Assembly (NCBI GenBank): GCA_049323895.1
Contig: JBMOKT010000013.1
Location: forward strand, 186,001-250,000
DNA: 64,000 bases
Source of the DNA: JBMOKT01 sp049323895
GTDB taxonomy: Bacteria > Bacillota > Peptococcia > Peptococcales > BICA1-8
Direction of reading: 5' to 3'
Shown one piece after another: positions 43,567 to 52,660 of the stretch (positions within the stretch are counted from its first letter, which is position 1; every line of letters starts with the position of its first letter). The notes beneath the pieces were generated by a model. It was given only the letters and a program-made list of their open reading frames with translations, was not told the origin of the DNA and ran no database searches. The translations under genes and the position numbers were made by a program.

Positions 43567-44388
43567 ATGAGAAAAATTCTCACAATTGCCGGCTCCGATT
43601 CAGGGGGAGGGGCTGGAATACAAGCAGATTTAAAAACAATTACTGTCTTAGGAGGATATGGCGCTAGTGTTATAACCTCTATTACTGCCCAAAATACTCA
43701 GGGTGTACAAGGAGTATACAATTTACCAGGAGAATTTGTTGATAAGCAGTTGGATTCGGTCCTTTCTGATATCAATATCCATGCGGCTAAAACAGGAATG
43801 CTAGCCAATTCCGAAATAATTCAAAGGGTAGCCAAAAAAGTTAAAGAGTATTCATTGCAAAAGTTGGTTGTTGACCCGGTTATGGTAGCAACCAGCGGAG
43901 ATATTCTTTTGGAAAAAGATGCAATAGACATACTAAAGAATGAACTTATTCCTCTAGCCTATATATTAACGCCAAACCTTTCTGAAGCTCAAGTCTTGAT
44001 TGGAGGCAGTAAAATTACATGTCTCAAAGAAATGGAACAGGCTGCCACAGAAATTTTTAAGTTAGGACCTAAAAATATTTTAATTAAAGGTGGACATTTG
44101 GGAGAGGATGCAACGGATATTTTATTTGATGGTAAGGATTTTATTTATTTTACAACTGGTAAAATAAACACTAAGAATACCCATGGTACAGGCTGTACTT
44201 TATCTGCTGCCATAGCAACTTTCTTAGGTTTTGGCTTTAGTACTGAAGAAGCTGTGAGGAAAGCGAAAGATTATTTAACCAAAGCCTTGGAATTTGGCAA
44301 GGACCTTTCCATAGGTTCAGGAAGCGGGCCTGTAAACCATTCTTATTGTTTAAACAACAATGAACCTTGGAGTAGGGAAAATGATTAA
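43567..44388 (+). CDS. thiD: Hydroxymethylpyrimidine/phosphomethylpyrimidine kinase
   Basis: The 273-residue ribokinase-fold enzyme has TIAGSDSGGGAGIQADLKTI at the start, SDINIHAAKTGMLAN, DPVMVATSGDILL, and the C-terminal anion-hole motif NTHGTGCTLSAAIATFL. It phosphorylates HMP to HMP-PP for thiamine synthesis. It overlaps thiM by 8 bases. No TPP riboswitch is visible in the 40 bases after the preceding terminator. Confidence 0.93.
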   Translation: MRKILTIAGSDSGGGAGIQADLKTITVLGGYGASVITSITAQNTQGVQGVYNLPGEFVDKQLDSVLSDINIHAAKTGMLANSEIIQRVAKKVKEYSLQKLVVDPVMVATSGDILLEKDAIDILKNELIPLAYILTPNLSEAQVLIGGSKITCLKEMEQAATEIFKLGPKNILIKGGHLGEDATDILFDGKDFIYFTTGKINTKNTHGTGCTLSAAIATFLGFGFSTEEAVRKAKDYLTKALEFGKDLSIGSGSGPVNHSYCLNNNEPWSREND

Positions 44389-45178
44389 AACTGATTTACT
44401 TGCCGCGGTTAAAAATAAAAAGCCAGTTATCCATCACATTACTAACTTTGTAACAATTAATGATTGTGCAAATATTACCCTTGCCCTTGGTGCCTCACCC
44501 ATTATGTCTAATGATGTAAATGAAATTGAGGATATAGTTAAAGAAGCAGATTCCTTAGTGCTAAACATGGGCACCTTATCACCCATTCAGTTTTCCGCAA
44601 TCTTAAAAGCCGGACTTATTGCACAAAAAAGTGATATCCCCATAGTGCTTGATCCAGTTGGAATAGGAGGAGCATCTTTTCGCACTGAAAAAATTTTAAA
44701 CCTATTAGAGAAAGTAAAGCCAACAGTAATTAAAGGTAATGAGGCAGAAATAAGTATTCTTTCCGGAGAATTTGCAAAACTTAAAGGGATAGAGTCTAGA
44801 AGCTATAATGGTGATATTTTAGAAAATGCCAAAAAAGTTGCAAATAAATTTAGTTGTATTGCAGTAGTTACAGGAAAGGAAGATTTGGTCACCGATGGTT
44901 TAAATAGTTTTGTAGTTAGTAATGGTCATTATTATTTAAAAGATATTATTGGTTCTGGCTGCATGGCAGCAAGTATGATAGCCTGTTTTCTCACTGTGGA
45001 TTCCACTCCACTTGGATCATCTGTAACAGCCCTTAAAACCTATGGTATTGCTGCAGAAATAGCTGGAAAAAGGCAAGATGTTAAAGGTCCCGGTAGTTTT
45101 AAAATTGCCTTAATGGATGAAATATATAATTTAACCTGGGAAAAACTAATGAATAAAGCAAAGGTAAGGCAGGTTTAA
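44381..45178 (+). CDS. thiM: Hydroxyethylthiazole kinase
   Basis: The 265-residue ribokinase-fold enzyme has VIHHITNFVTINDCANITLA, ALGASPIMSND, VLDPVGIGGASFRT, VIKGNEAEI, and IIGSGCMAASMIACF. It phosphorylates thiazole alcohol for salvage. ATG 44381 is favoured by GGAGTAGGG upstream. The gene sits between thiD and thiL; thiE is not in the window. Confidence 0.92.
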   Translation: MIKTDLLAAVKNKKPVIHHITNFVTINDCANITLALGASPIMSNDVNEIEDIVKEADSLVLNMGTLSPIQFSAILKAGLIAQKSDIPIVLDPVGIGGASFRTEKILNLLEKVKPTVIKGNEAEISILSGEFAKLKGIESRSYNGDILENAKKVANKFSCIAVVTGKEDLVTDGLNSFVVSNGHYYLKDIIGSGCMAASMIACFLTVDSTPLGSSVTALKTYGIAAEIAGKRQDVKGPGSFKIALMDEIYNLTWEKLMNKAKVRQV

Positions 45179-45181
45179 TAT

Positions 45182-46213
45182 ATGAAAGTTAAAGATATTG
45201 GAGAATTTGGTTTGATATCTACTTTTGCACAAAACTGTATCTTTAATAAATCAGAACTTATTGTCGGTATTGGTGATGATGCTGCAGTACTTCCTTTAGA
45301 TAAAGACAATTATTTATTAGCAGCCTCCGATATGTTGATAGAAAATCTGCATTTTCTTACGAATAGCAGTACACCTTTTCAGATAGGATATAAAGCTATT
45401 GCCGTAAATTTTAGTGACATTGCTGCTATGGGAGGATGGCCTACAGGGGTATTAATATCTTTAGGAATTCCCCCATATACCTCTGTAGATTTTATTGAAG
45501 AAATATATTTTGGCATGAAAGAAATTTGCAGTAAATACAATGCCAACATAATCGGGGGAGATACAGTCTCTACTATAAATGACATAATAATTAATGTCAG
45601 TGTCCTGGGTAAAGTCAAAAAAAATGAATTGCATCTTAGATCTCACGCTAAGGTCAATGATGTGGTTTTTTGCACAGGAACCTTAGGAGACTCTGCCGCA
45701 GGTTTGGCAATTATTAAATCCAAGGATAAAGACATTACTCTCCCTCCTTCGGTGAAAAACATATTACTAAAAAAGCATTTAGCGCCCGAACCTTGTTTGA
45801 TTGAGAGTAAGGTGTTAAATATACATAAGGGTCTTAATGCCCTTAATGATATCAGTGATGGTCTTGCCAGTGAAATACATGAAATAGCTGAAGCAAGCAA
45901 TGTAGGAATATATCTATATCCCGAAAAAATCCCTATTTCTAATGAAGCAAAATTAGCAAGTGATTCACTAGGTATTAATCCATTAGATTGGGCTCTCTAT
46001 GGTGGAGAAGATTTTCAGTTGGTTGGAACCATTTCAAGCCATAATTTCGACCAAATAAAAGACATATTCAAAAGGAAGTTAGGTCGGGAAATCTACGATA
46101 TTGGCAAGGTCACTGATTTGCCCGGTGTCTATTTTATTGACCGAAAAAGTAATAAAAGAAAGGAAATAGACAAGAAAGGATATAACCATTTCAATAATAA
46201 CGTGTTAAAATAG
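45182..46213 (+). CDS. thiL: Thiamine-monophosphate kinase
   Basis: The 343-residue enzyme has GDDAAVLPLDKDNYLLAASD near residues 34-53, AVNFSDIAAMGG, GGDTVST, and DISDGLASEI. It makes thiamine diphosphate from thiamine monophosphate. It starts 3 bases after thiM, completing the thiDML operon. The korDABC genes, whose enzyme needs the product, follow. Confidence 0.92.
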   Translation: MKVKDIGEFGLISTFAQNCIFNKSELIVGIGDDAAVLPLDKDNYLLAASDMLIENLHFLTNSSTPFQIGYKAIAVNFSDIAAMGGWPTGVLISLGIPPYTSVDFIEEIYFGMKEICSKYNANIIGGDTVSTINDIIINVSVLGKVKKNELHLRSHAKVNDVVFCTGTLGDSAAGLAIIKSKDKDITLPPSVKNILLKKHLAPEPCLIESKVLNIHKGLNALNDISDGLASEIHEIAEASNVGIYLYPEKIPISNEAKLASDSLGINPLDWALYGGEDFQLVGTISSHNFDQIKDIFKRKLGREIYDIGKVTDLPGVYFIDRKSNKRKEIDKKGYNHFNNNVLK

Positions 46214-46339
46214 TATTTATATTATTTCAAAATATTTAATTAAATTATCAAAAACTCTTGTTTAATAAATTTGCACGATATATTATATAGAAGGAAATTG
46301 TAACAGTTTTTTGTGTTAATAACACAGGAGGTGGAAGAG

Positions 46340-46540
46340 TTGGTTGAAAAACCACTGGACATCGAAGAAAAGCATTGCAAAGGCTGTGGCATATGTTATG
46401 CATTATGTCCAAAAAAAGCAATTTCAGGAGATGAAAAGGGAAAGGTAATAATCACAGAGCCCAATTTGTGTTCTAAGTGCGGAATTTGTGAATCTCATTG
46501 TCCCGATTATGCCATTTTTGTCAGGAGGGGTAAAAAATAA
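46340..46540 (+). CDS. korD: 2-oxoacid:ferredoxin oxidoreductase delta subunit (2x4Fe-4S ferredoxin)
   Basis: The 66-residue protein has two clusters, CKGCGICYALCP and CSKCGICESHCP. It passes electrons from the Kor catalytic subunits to external ferredoxin. TTG 46340 is chosen from its spacing to AGGAGGTG (46327). The stop overlaps the korA start by one base, and order and overlaps show one korDABC operon. Confidence 0.9.
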   Translation: MVEKPLDIEEKHCKGCGICYALCPKKAISGDEKGKVIITEPNLCSKCGICESHCPDYAIFVRRGKK

Positions 46541-47679
46541 TGTCTTCAGAACCTAAAGCTAAACTAATACAAGGAAATAGAGCCTGTGCAATGGGTGCCC
46601 TTGATGCAGGAGTACGTTTCTTTGCAGGATACCCTATAACCCCATCGACAGAAATAGCAGAAATCATGTCCGAGGAACTCCCCCCTTTGGGAGGAAAATT
46701 TATTCAAATGGAAGATGAAATAGCCAGTATGGCTTGTATTATTGGAGCTTCTCTTACTGGTAAAAAGGTACTTACTGCAAGCAGTGGACCAGGAATTTCC
46801 CTCAAGCAGGAAGCAATTGGATACGCTTCCATTACTGAAATTCCCTGTGTGATTGTTAACGTACAAAGAATGGGTCCAAGTACAGGAGCACCAACTTCAT
46901 CTGCACAAGGGGATATCATGCAGGCTCGTTGGGGAACCCATGGCGACCATCCCATAATTGCCCTTTGTCCATCCAGCGTCTATGAGTGTTATACCCTTAC
47001 AGTAGCTGCGGTAAACTTTGCAGAAAAATTTCGCACCCCTGTCTATGTAATGCTTGATGAAATTATTGGCCATATGAGGGAAAAGGTTCAATTACCAGAA
47101 TTAGAAGAATTAAAGATAGAAAACAGGAAAAAACCCGATTGTTCCCCCGAAGAATATAAACCCTATAAAACTGATGGTAGTTTGATTCCTGCCTTTGCTA
47201 ACTTTGGAACAGGTTACAAGTGGCATGTTACCGGTCTCTTTCATGACGAAACAGGATTTCCTACAGGAAAAACCCTGGCTATACAAGAACAACTGGAAAG
47301 GCTAATGACCAAATTTGATAAGTATGCAAATGAGATACAGCTATGGGACGAACTTGAAGCAGATGATGCAGAGATCTTAATAGTTTCTTATGGTAGTACA
47401 GCCCGATCTGCCATTGATGCAGTTAATGCCTTAAGAAAAGACGGATTAAAAGTCGGATTATTCCGTCCAATCACTATATGGCCTTTTCCTGAGCAGGCTT
47501 TGAAAAAGTATGCAGAAAATACTAAGCATATTATTGTACCTGAAATGAACTATGGTCAATTGGTTTTGGAAATAGAAAGAATATGCAAAGATAAGTCTCC
47601 AGTAAGTGGATTGTTTAAATATAATAGCCTTCCTATTACTCCCGATGAAATTATTGCAAAAATTAGGGAGGTGTTATAA
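46540..47679 (+). CDS. korA: 2-oxoacid:ferredoxin oxidoreductase alpha subunit
   Basis: The 379-residue protein has the Pyr-domain opening GNRACAMGALDAGVRFFAGYP, QMEDEIASMACIIGASLTGK, and the C-terminal transketolase-like part (ILIVSYGSTARSAIDAV). It is a KorA-type subunit of 2-oxoglutarate (or similar) ferredoxin oxidoreductase, which makes acyl-CoA and reduced ferredoxin. It starts on the last base of korD and its stop overlaps the korB start. Confidence 0.92.
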   Translation: MSSEPKAKLIQGNRACAMGALDAGVRFFAGYPITPSTEIAEIMSEELPPLGGKFIQMEDEIASMACIIGASLTGKKVLTASSGPGISLKQEAIGYASITEIPCVIVNVQRMGPSTGAPTSSAQGDIMQARWGTHGDHPIIALCPSSVYECYTLTVAAVNFAEKFRTPVYVMLDEIIGHMREKVQLPELEELKIENRKKPDCSPEEYKPYKTDGSLIPAFANFGTGYKWHVTGLFHDETGFPTGKTLAIQEQLERLMTKFDKYANEIQLWDELEADDAEILIVSYGSTARSAIDAVNALRKDGLKVGLFRPITIWPFPEQALKKYAENTKHIIVPEMNYGQLVLEIERICKDKSPVSGLFKYNSLPITPDEIIAKIREVL

Positions 47680-48503
47680 TGCGTCCAGATTTACAATACT
47701 TATTCAGAATGGATAAACTCCCTCATATTTGGTGCCCAGGCTGTGGTCACGGGATTATTACCAGAGCAATTGGAGAAGCTATAGCAGAATCTGATATTGA
47801 TTTAAATAAAACTGTTATCGTTTCAGGAATTGGTTGCTCCTCTAGGGCTTCTGGCTATATGAATTTCGATACCCTTCACACCTTACACGGAAGAGCATTA
47901 GCATTTGCAACGGGTGTGAAGCTGGCCAATCCTGAATTAAATGTTTTTGTTATAACAGGTGATGGTGATGCTACTGCAATAGGAGGAAACCATTTTATTC
48001 ATTCTGCAAGGAGAAACATAGATTTAAATATAATCCTTTTTAATAATAATATATATGGTATGACGGGAGGTCAGTATTCTCCTTTAACTCCTACAGGAAA
48101 AATGGCTTCGACTTCACCATATGGTAATCCGGAAAATAATTTTGATATTCCGGCCTTAGCCATTGCTGCTGGTGCATCATATGTTGCACGTAGTACAGCA
48201 TTTCATGACAAATTATTAATTGATTTGATAAAAGAAGGGATTAAAAATAAAGGTTTTTCATTAATCGAGGCAATGAGTATGTGCCCCACCTCCTATGGAA
48301 GGCGTAATAAATTAGGAACTGCGGCAGATATGTTGAATGAGTTGAAAACAACAGCTGTTAATATTAATGTCGCGAAAAAATTATCCCCCGATAAACTGGA
48401 AGGTAAATTCTTAATAGGTAAACTCCATCATAAACCGTACCCCGAGTTTACACAAGAATATGATAAGCTAATAATGAAAATCCAGAAGAAGGGGGCTGAA
48501 TAA
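47679..48503 (+). CDS. korB: 2-oxoacid:ferredoxin oxidoreductase beta subunit (TPP-binding)
   Basis: The 274-residue protein has the 4Fe-4S cysteine motif CPGCGHGI near residue 20 and the TPP motif GDGDATAIGGNHFIHSARRN, followed by NNNIYGMTGGQYSPLTPTGK. It is the TPP-binding catalytic subunit. Its order between korA and korC is standard. The thiamine genes lie immediately upstream of the operon. Confidence 0.93.
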   Translation: MRPDLQYLFRMDKLPHIWCPGCGHGIITRAIGEAIAESDIDLNKTVIVSGIGCSSRASGYMNFDTLHTLHGRALAFATGVKLANPELNVFVITGDGDATAIGGNHFIHSARRNIDLNIILFNNNIYGMTGGQYSPLTPTGKMASTSPYGNPENNFDIPALAIAAGASYVARSTAFHDKLLIDLIKEGIKNKGFSLIEAMSMCPTSYGRRNKLGTAADMLNELKTTAVNINVAKKLSPDKLEGKFLIGKLHHKPYPEFTQEYDKLIMKIQKKGAE

Positions 48504-48505
48504 TT

Positions 48506-49051
48506 TTGAAGAGATGGGAATTCAGACTCAGTGGTTCTGGAGGTCAAGGTTTAATTACCGCAGGTATTATTTTGGGTGAAGCCGCTGTTTTAGAGGACAA
48601 AGAGGTAGTACAATCCCAAAGCTATGGTCCCGAAGCAAGAGGTGGCGCAAGTAAAGCGGAGGTAATAATCGATGATCAAAAGATAAACTATCCTAAGGTT
48701 ATTGTCCCTGAAATATTACTTGCAATGTCCCAAGAAGCTGCTAATAAGTATGGTTCAGAAATTAAAGAAAATGGTATCATTGTGATAGATTCCAGTATGG
48801 TGGGGGATTTTAGCAGCTCAAGGGCTAGAGTAGTTTCTTTTCCTATAACTAAAATTGCTAAAGATGAAATAGGCAAAACATTTGTAGCCAACATTATTGC
48901 TACTTCCATTTTAGTTGGGATAACGAAGGTTGTAAAATTTGATTCCTTAAAACAGGCTGTTCTTAATAGAATCCCCAAAGGAACAGAAGAAATTAATTTA
49001 AAAGCTTTGCAAATTGGCTGGAATTTAGCTCAAGACGTAAAGCAAAAGTAG
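48506..49051 (+). CDS. korC: 2-oxoacid:ferredoxin oxidoreductase gamma subunit
   Basis: The 181-residue protein has the gamma-domain motif RLSGSGGQGLITAGIILGEA and QSYGPEARGGASKAEVII. It completes the KorDABC complex. TTG is the start, after AAGAAGGGGGC. A terminator follows within 10 bases. Confidence 0.92.
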   Translation: MKRWEFRLSGSGGQGLITAGIILGEAAVLEDKEVVQSQSYGPEARGGASKAEVIIDDQKINYPKVIVPEILLAMSQEAANKYGSEIKENGIIVIDSSMVGDFSSSRARVVSFPITKIAKDEIGKTFVANIIATSILVGITKVVKFDSLKQAVLNRIPKGTEEINLKALQIGWNLAQDVKQK

Positions 49052-49057
49052 TAGTTT

Positions 49058-49088
49058 AAACACTGTGGAAGTTCCACAGTGTTTTTTT
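49058..49088 (+). terminator. Rho-independent terminator of the kor operon
   Basis: AAACACTGTGG pairs with CCACAGTGTTT around AAGTT and is followed by more T residues. Confidence 0.9.
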
Positions 49089-49089
49089 G

Positions 49090-49118
49090 TACTTATATTT
49101 TTACAAGGTAATATGTAT
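49090..49118 (+). repeat. Fragment of the palindromic repeat
   Basis: TACTTATATTTTTACAAGGT and ATATGTA correspond to the left flanking hairpin of the repeat family, with no GC-rich core. It is probably a decayed copy. Confidence 0.45.
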
Positions 49119-49196
49119 CAGAAATATTTATGCTCAAAATTATTTAATAAGATTTTAATAAAAAAGTATTGAATTATGCTATAAAACATGGTAGTC

Positions 49197-49300
49197 TATC
49201 CTATGTAGATATTATTCCTCCTGTGGCGGACACAGAAAGTAGATTCCAAATAATAGTACTTGTTTTTAGGCGCAGGATAAAGTCCCCCAGGGACTTTTTC
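49197..49300 (+). promoter_or_regulatory. Structured leader with intrinsic terminator upstream of an aminotransferase gene
   Basis: TATCCT (49197-49202) can pair with AGGATA (49274-49279), enclosing the hairpin CTGTG-GCGGA-CACAG. Right after, AAGTCCC (49280-49286) pairs with GGGACTT (49290-49296), followed by TTTC, an intrinsic-terminator shape. The layout resembles an attenuator or riboswitch, but no known class is recognised. The rest of the gap of about 320 bases between korC and the aminotransferase gene shows no gene. Confidence 0.4.
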
Positions 49301-49372
49301 TAGTATATAGAACAATAATTTTACTTAAATTACATGAAACTAGTAAACATACTTACAAAGGAGAGAATCTTT

Positions 49373-50554
49373 ATGCACAACTTATTTGCTTTTAGAGCAA
49401 AAAACACAACAAATTCCGACCTGGCAGAACTTTTTAAACTAGCAGAAAGACCAGAAGTAATTTCATTTGCCGGGGGCTTTCCTGACCCTGATTGGTTCAT
49501 TGAAGAAATTAACGAAATAAGTGCCGGAATTTTAAGGTCGCAAAAAAGTGTGGCTTTACAATATAGTCCGGTAGCTGGGCTTTCTAGTATAAGAGAGTAT
49601 GTAGCAGAGAGAATGGAAATGCAAGGTGCTAAATCGGAATTAGAAAATATCCTTATTACCAGTGGTTCTCTACAAGGACTTGATTTGCTTTGCAAAATCT
49701 TTTTAGATCCCGGTGACCACGTGTTAATTGAAGCTCCGACCTATTTAGGAGCAATTTCTACCTTTGAAACCTATGAAGCAAATATAGTTCCCATAAGATG
49801 TGATGACAATGGCATTATAATTGAAGAAATGGAAGAATTTTTGAAGATGACCAAAATAAAACCTAAGTTTATTTATGTAATACCCACTTTTCAAAATCCC
49901 ACGGGAAGGGTCTGGTCATTAGAAAGAAGAAAGGCACTACTCAACCTGTGTGTCGAATATCAAATCCCTATTATTGAGGATAATGCCTATGGTGAATTAA
50001 GGTGTATCGGGGAGGAAATTCCTACTCTTAAATCCCTGGATACAGAAGAAATAGTTATTTACCTAGGAACTTTTTCAAAAATATTTTGTCCTGGAATTAG
50101 ATTAGGTTGGACTGCCGCCAATAAAGAAGTAATTGATAAACTTATTTTATTTAAGCAGAATTCAGACCAAACTTCTTCGTCTTTAAGTCAATTGCTCACC
50201 CTTGAGGCTGGCACAAAAGGTTTAATCGAAAAGCAAATAAGTATAAACATTGAAAATATAAAAATTAAAAGAGATTTAACTTTAGAAGCATTAAACAAAT
50301 ACTTTAAAGATAAAGCCAAATGGGTTCCTTCAGAAGGCGGTTATTATACATGGGTAGAAATAGATAAGAACATTAATACCTACCAAATGTTGGGAAAAGC
50401 TGTTGCTGAGTATCAGGTAGCCTATGTGGCTGGACCTTCATTTTTCCCAAATAAACAAGGCGGTGAAAACAGCCTTCGTGTATGTTATAGTTTACCAAAG
50501 CCTTCCCAAATTGAAGAAGGAATAAAAAGGCTTTCCAAAGTATTTTTTTCTTAA
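49373..50554 (+). CDS. PLP-dependent aminotransferase (2-aminoadipate/aromatic type)
   Basis: The 393-residue fold-type I enzyme has VISFAGGFPDPDWF, LQYSPVAGLSSIREYVAERM, TSGSLQGLDLL, PTFQNPTGRVW and the PLP lysine in LGTFSKIFCPGIRLGW. These features belong to the MocR-like aminotransferase branch (LysN, ArAT-I). It has no DNA-binding domain. ATG 49373 follows AAAGGAGAG. Substrate choice is open, and the structured leader may regulate it. Confidence 0.88.
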   Translation: MHNLFAFRAKNTTNSDLAELFKLAERPEVISFAGGFPDPDWFIEEINEISAGILRSQKSVALQYSPVAGLSSIREYVAERMEMQGAKSELENILITSGSLQGLDLLCKIFLDPGDHVLIEAPTYLGAISTFETYEANIVPIRCDDNGIIIEEMEEFLKMTKIKPKFIYVIPTFQNPTGRVWSLERRKALLNLCVEYQIPIIEDNAYGELRCIGEEIPTLKSLDTEEIVIYLGTFSKIFCPGIRLGWTAANKEVIDKLILFKQNSDQTSSSLSQLLTLEAGTKGLIEKQISINIENIKIKRDLTLEALNKYFKDKAKWVPSEGGYYTWVEIDKNINTYQMLGKAVAEYQVAYVAGPSFFPNKQGGENSLRVCYSLPKPSQIEEGIKRLSKVFFS

Positions 50555-50578
50555 AAAACCTCCATAAGGAGGTTTTTT
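50553..50578 (+). terminator. Rho-independent terminator
   Basis: AAAAAACCTCC and GGAGGTTTTTT form an 11-bp stem with loop ATAA directly at the stop codon of the aminotransferase gene. Confidence 0.93.
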
Positions 50579-50624
50579 ACTGGTGTTCTTAGAATATAAG
50601 TAGAGAAATTAGAGGAGGGAACTT

Positions 50625-51485
50625 ATGGAATCTTTAACTATCCGTCCACTGACTACGGTAGATGAAATATTTATGGTTAATGAATTAGAGGAAAGAACCT
50701 GGAGTAAGGAAGACGTTATCCCCATACACCAAAAAATTACTGCAGTAAAGAACGGTGGACTTGTTTTAGGTGCTTTTGTAGACGAGAAGCTTGTGGGCTT
50801 TCAATACAGCTTTGCAGGATTTGATGGTAAAAAGCCATTTTTGTGTTCCCACATGCTGGCAGTTGACCCTGTTTACCAGCACTTAGGAATAGGTGAGAAA
50901 ATTAAATTAGCGCAAAAACAATTAGCACAAGCAATGGGTTACCAACTTATAACCTGGACCTATGACCCCTTAGAAAGTGTGAACGGCTATTTTAATATAG
51001 GTAAACTTGGTGCTGTATGTAGAAAGTTTATTGAAAACTGCTACGGTTTCATGAACGATAACCTCAATAAAGGCCTTCCCTCCGACAGGCTTATGGTTGA
51101 ATGGTGGATAAACAGCGACCATGTAAAAAAAAAGCTAAGCAATGCTCTGCAGCAAACAACTTCTTCCAGGTTAGAACTAATAAATGATTATGGTGTAAAT
51201 AAACAAGGTCAACCAGAGATAAAAGATGAATATTTTGATAAAATAAATTTTGCCGGTCAGTTGTATATTGCAATACCAAAAAATTTTCAAAATATTAAAC
51301 AACATAATCACCCATTGGCTGTTGATTGGAGGGTAAAGGTTAAAGACATTTTTGTCCACTATTTCAATAACAATTGGGTATTAATAGATTTTATAAAAAA
51401 TAATACCGGTTCACCTGTTAATTTTTATGTTTTAAAGAAAGATTTTAATATTAATAAGCAAGAGGAGAAAGTTCATGAAGATTAA
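50625..51485 (+). CDS. GNAT-family acyltransferase, partner of the racemase/OSBS gene
   Basis: The 286-residue protein has a GNAT fold with acyl-CoA-binding region MLAVDPVYQHLGIGEKIK near residues 85-105. Its long C-terminal half is unlike simple acetyltransferases. It overlaps by 11 bases the enolase-superfamily gene. In Geobacillus, a GNAT succinyltransferase next to an N-succinylamino-acid racemase helps convert D- to L-amino acids, and this pair could do likewise. The acyl donor is inferred. Confidence 0.8.
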   Translation: MESLTIRPLTTVDEIFMVNELEERTWSKEDVIPIHQKITAVKNGGLVLGAFVDEKLVGFQYSFAGFDGKKPFLCSHMLAVDPVYQHLGIGEKIKLAQKQLAQAMGYQLITWTYDPLESVNGYFNIGKLGAVCRKFIENCYGFMNDNLNKGLPSDRLMVEWWINSDHVKKKLSNALQQTTSSRLELINDYGVNKQGQPEIKDEYFDKINFAGQLYIAIPKNFQNIKQHNHPLAVDWRVKVKDIFVHYFNNNWVLIDFIKNNTGSPVNFYVLKKDFNINKQEEKVHED

Positions 51486-52584
51486 TAATATCATTCTGCG
51501 TCATATGAAGATGCACCTTAAAAAACCTTTCACTACCAGTTTTATGACACTACAAGATAAAGAGTTTATTCTAGTTGAAGCAATAGATAGAGATGGACTT
51601 TCTGGGTGGGGTGAATCTGTAGCAATGACCATACCCCTTTATAAAGAAGAAACCTTAAAAACTAATTGGCACATAATGGAGGACTTTTTAATCCCACTAA
51701 TATTACAAAAAGAAATTAGCCACCCAGATGACTTGGTTTCACTATTTTCCCACCTTAAAGGGAACTACATGGCTAAATCGGCTATTGAAGGCGCAATATG
51801 GGATTTGTATGGTAAAACTATAGGAAAACCACTGGGTAAAGCATTAGGAGGAGAAAAAGAGAAAATTGATGTCGGAGTCAGCATTGGTATTCAAGATAGC
51901 TTGGCAGAACTTTTGCAGATGATAGAAAATAGTCTATCAGCAGGATATAAACGCATAAAAATTAAAATTAAACCGGGTTGGGATGTGGATATAATCAGGT
52001 CAGTACGTAAGGAATATCCGTCAATTCCACTTATGGCAGATGCTAACTCTGCCTATACCTTAAAAGATATGGATTTTCTTAAAGCATTGGATGATTTCGG
52101 TTTAATGATGATTGAACAACCGTTAGCCCATGATGATATTATTGATCACAGTATTTTGCAAAAACAGTTAAAAACACCTATTTGTTTGGATGAAAGCATA
52201 CATACTATAGAAGATGCCCGTAAGGCAATTGAACTCGGGAGTTGCCAAATTATTAATATTAAAATAGGGAGAGTAGGGGGACTAACCCAGTCGAAGGGAA
52301 TTCATAATCTTTGCCAAGATAAAAATATCCCGGTATGGTGTGGAGGAATGCTGGAATCAGGAATTGGCAGAGCCCATAATATTGCAGTCACAACCCTTGC
52401 TAATTTTACTCTGCCGGGTGATACTGCGGCCTCTTCACGTTATTGGGATGAAGATATTATTATCCCAGAGGTAGTTGTTAATGAGGGAACCATAACTGTA
52501 CCAAATAAACCAGGGATTGGTTTTGAGGTGAACAGGAATATTCTAGATAAAAACACATTATATTGGCAAAAATTTAGTTATTAG
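51475..52584 (+). CDS. Enolase-superfamily N-acylamino-acid racemase / o-succinylbenzoate synthase
   Basis: The 369-residue enzyme has the enolase-superfamily catalytic set: K162-x-K164 (RIKIKIKPGWD), metal ligands D189, E214 and D239, and K263 (NIKIGRVGG). The family includes MenC and N-acyl/N-succinylamino-acid racemases, which cannot be separated by eye. The coupled GNAT gene and lack of other menaquinone genes favour the racemase role. ATG is preceded by AGAGGAGAAAG. Confidence 0.87.
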   Translation: MKINNIILRHMKMHLKKPFTTSFMTLQDKEFILVEAIDRDGLSGWGESVAMTIPLYKEETLKTNWHIMEDFLIPLILQKEISHPDDLVSLFSHLKGNYMAKSAIEGAIWDLYGKTIGKPLGKALGGEKEKIDVGVSIGIQDSLAELLQMIENSLSAGYKRIKIKIKPGWDVDIIRSVRKEYPSIPLMADANSAYTLKDMDFLKALDDFGLMMIEQPLAHDDIIDHSILQKQLKTPICLDESIHTIEDARKAIELGSCQIINIKIGRVGGLTQSKGIHNLCQDKNIPVWCGGMLESGIGRAHNIAVTTLANFTLPGDTAASSRYWDEDIIIPEVVVNEGTITVPNKPGIGFEVNRNILDKNTLYWQKFSY

Positions 52585-52660
52585 CTTCAAATATTTACCC
52601 CTTTAAACAATGTAAACATATTATATTTGTATAGAGTTTTAATTGAAAGAAGTGCTGAAA

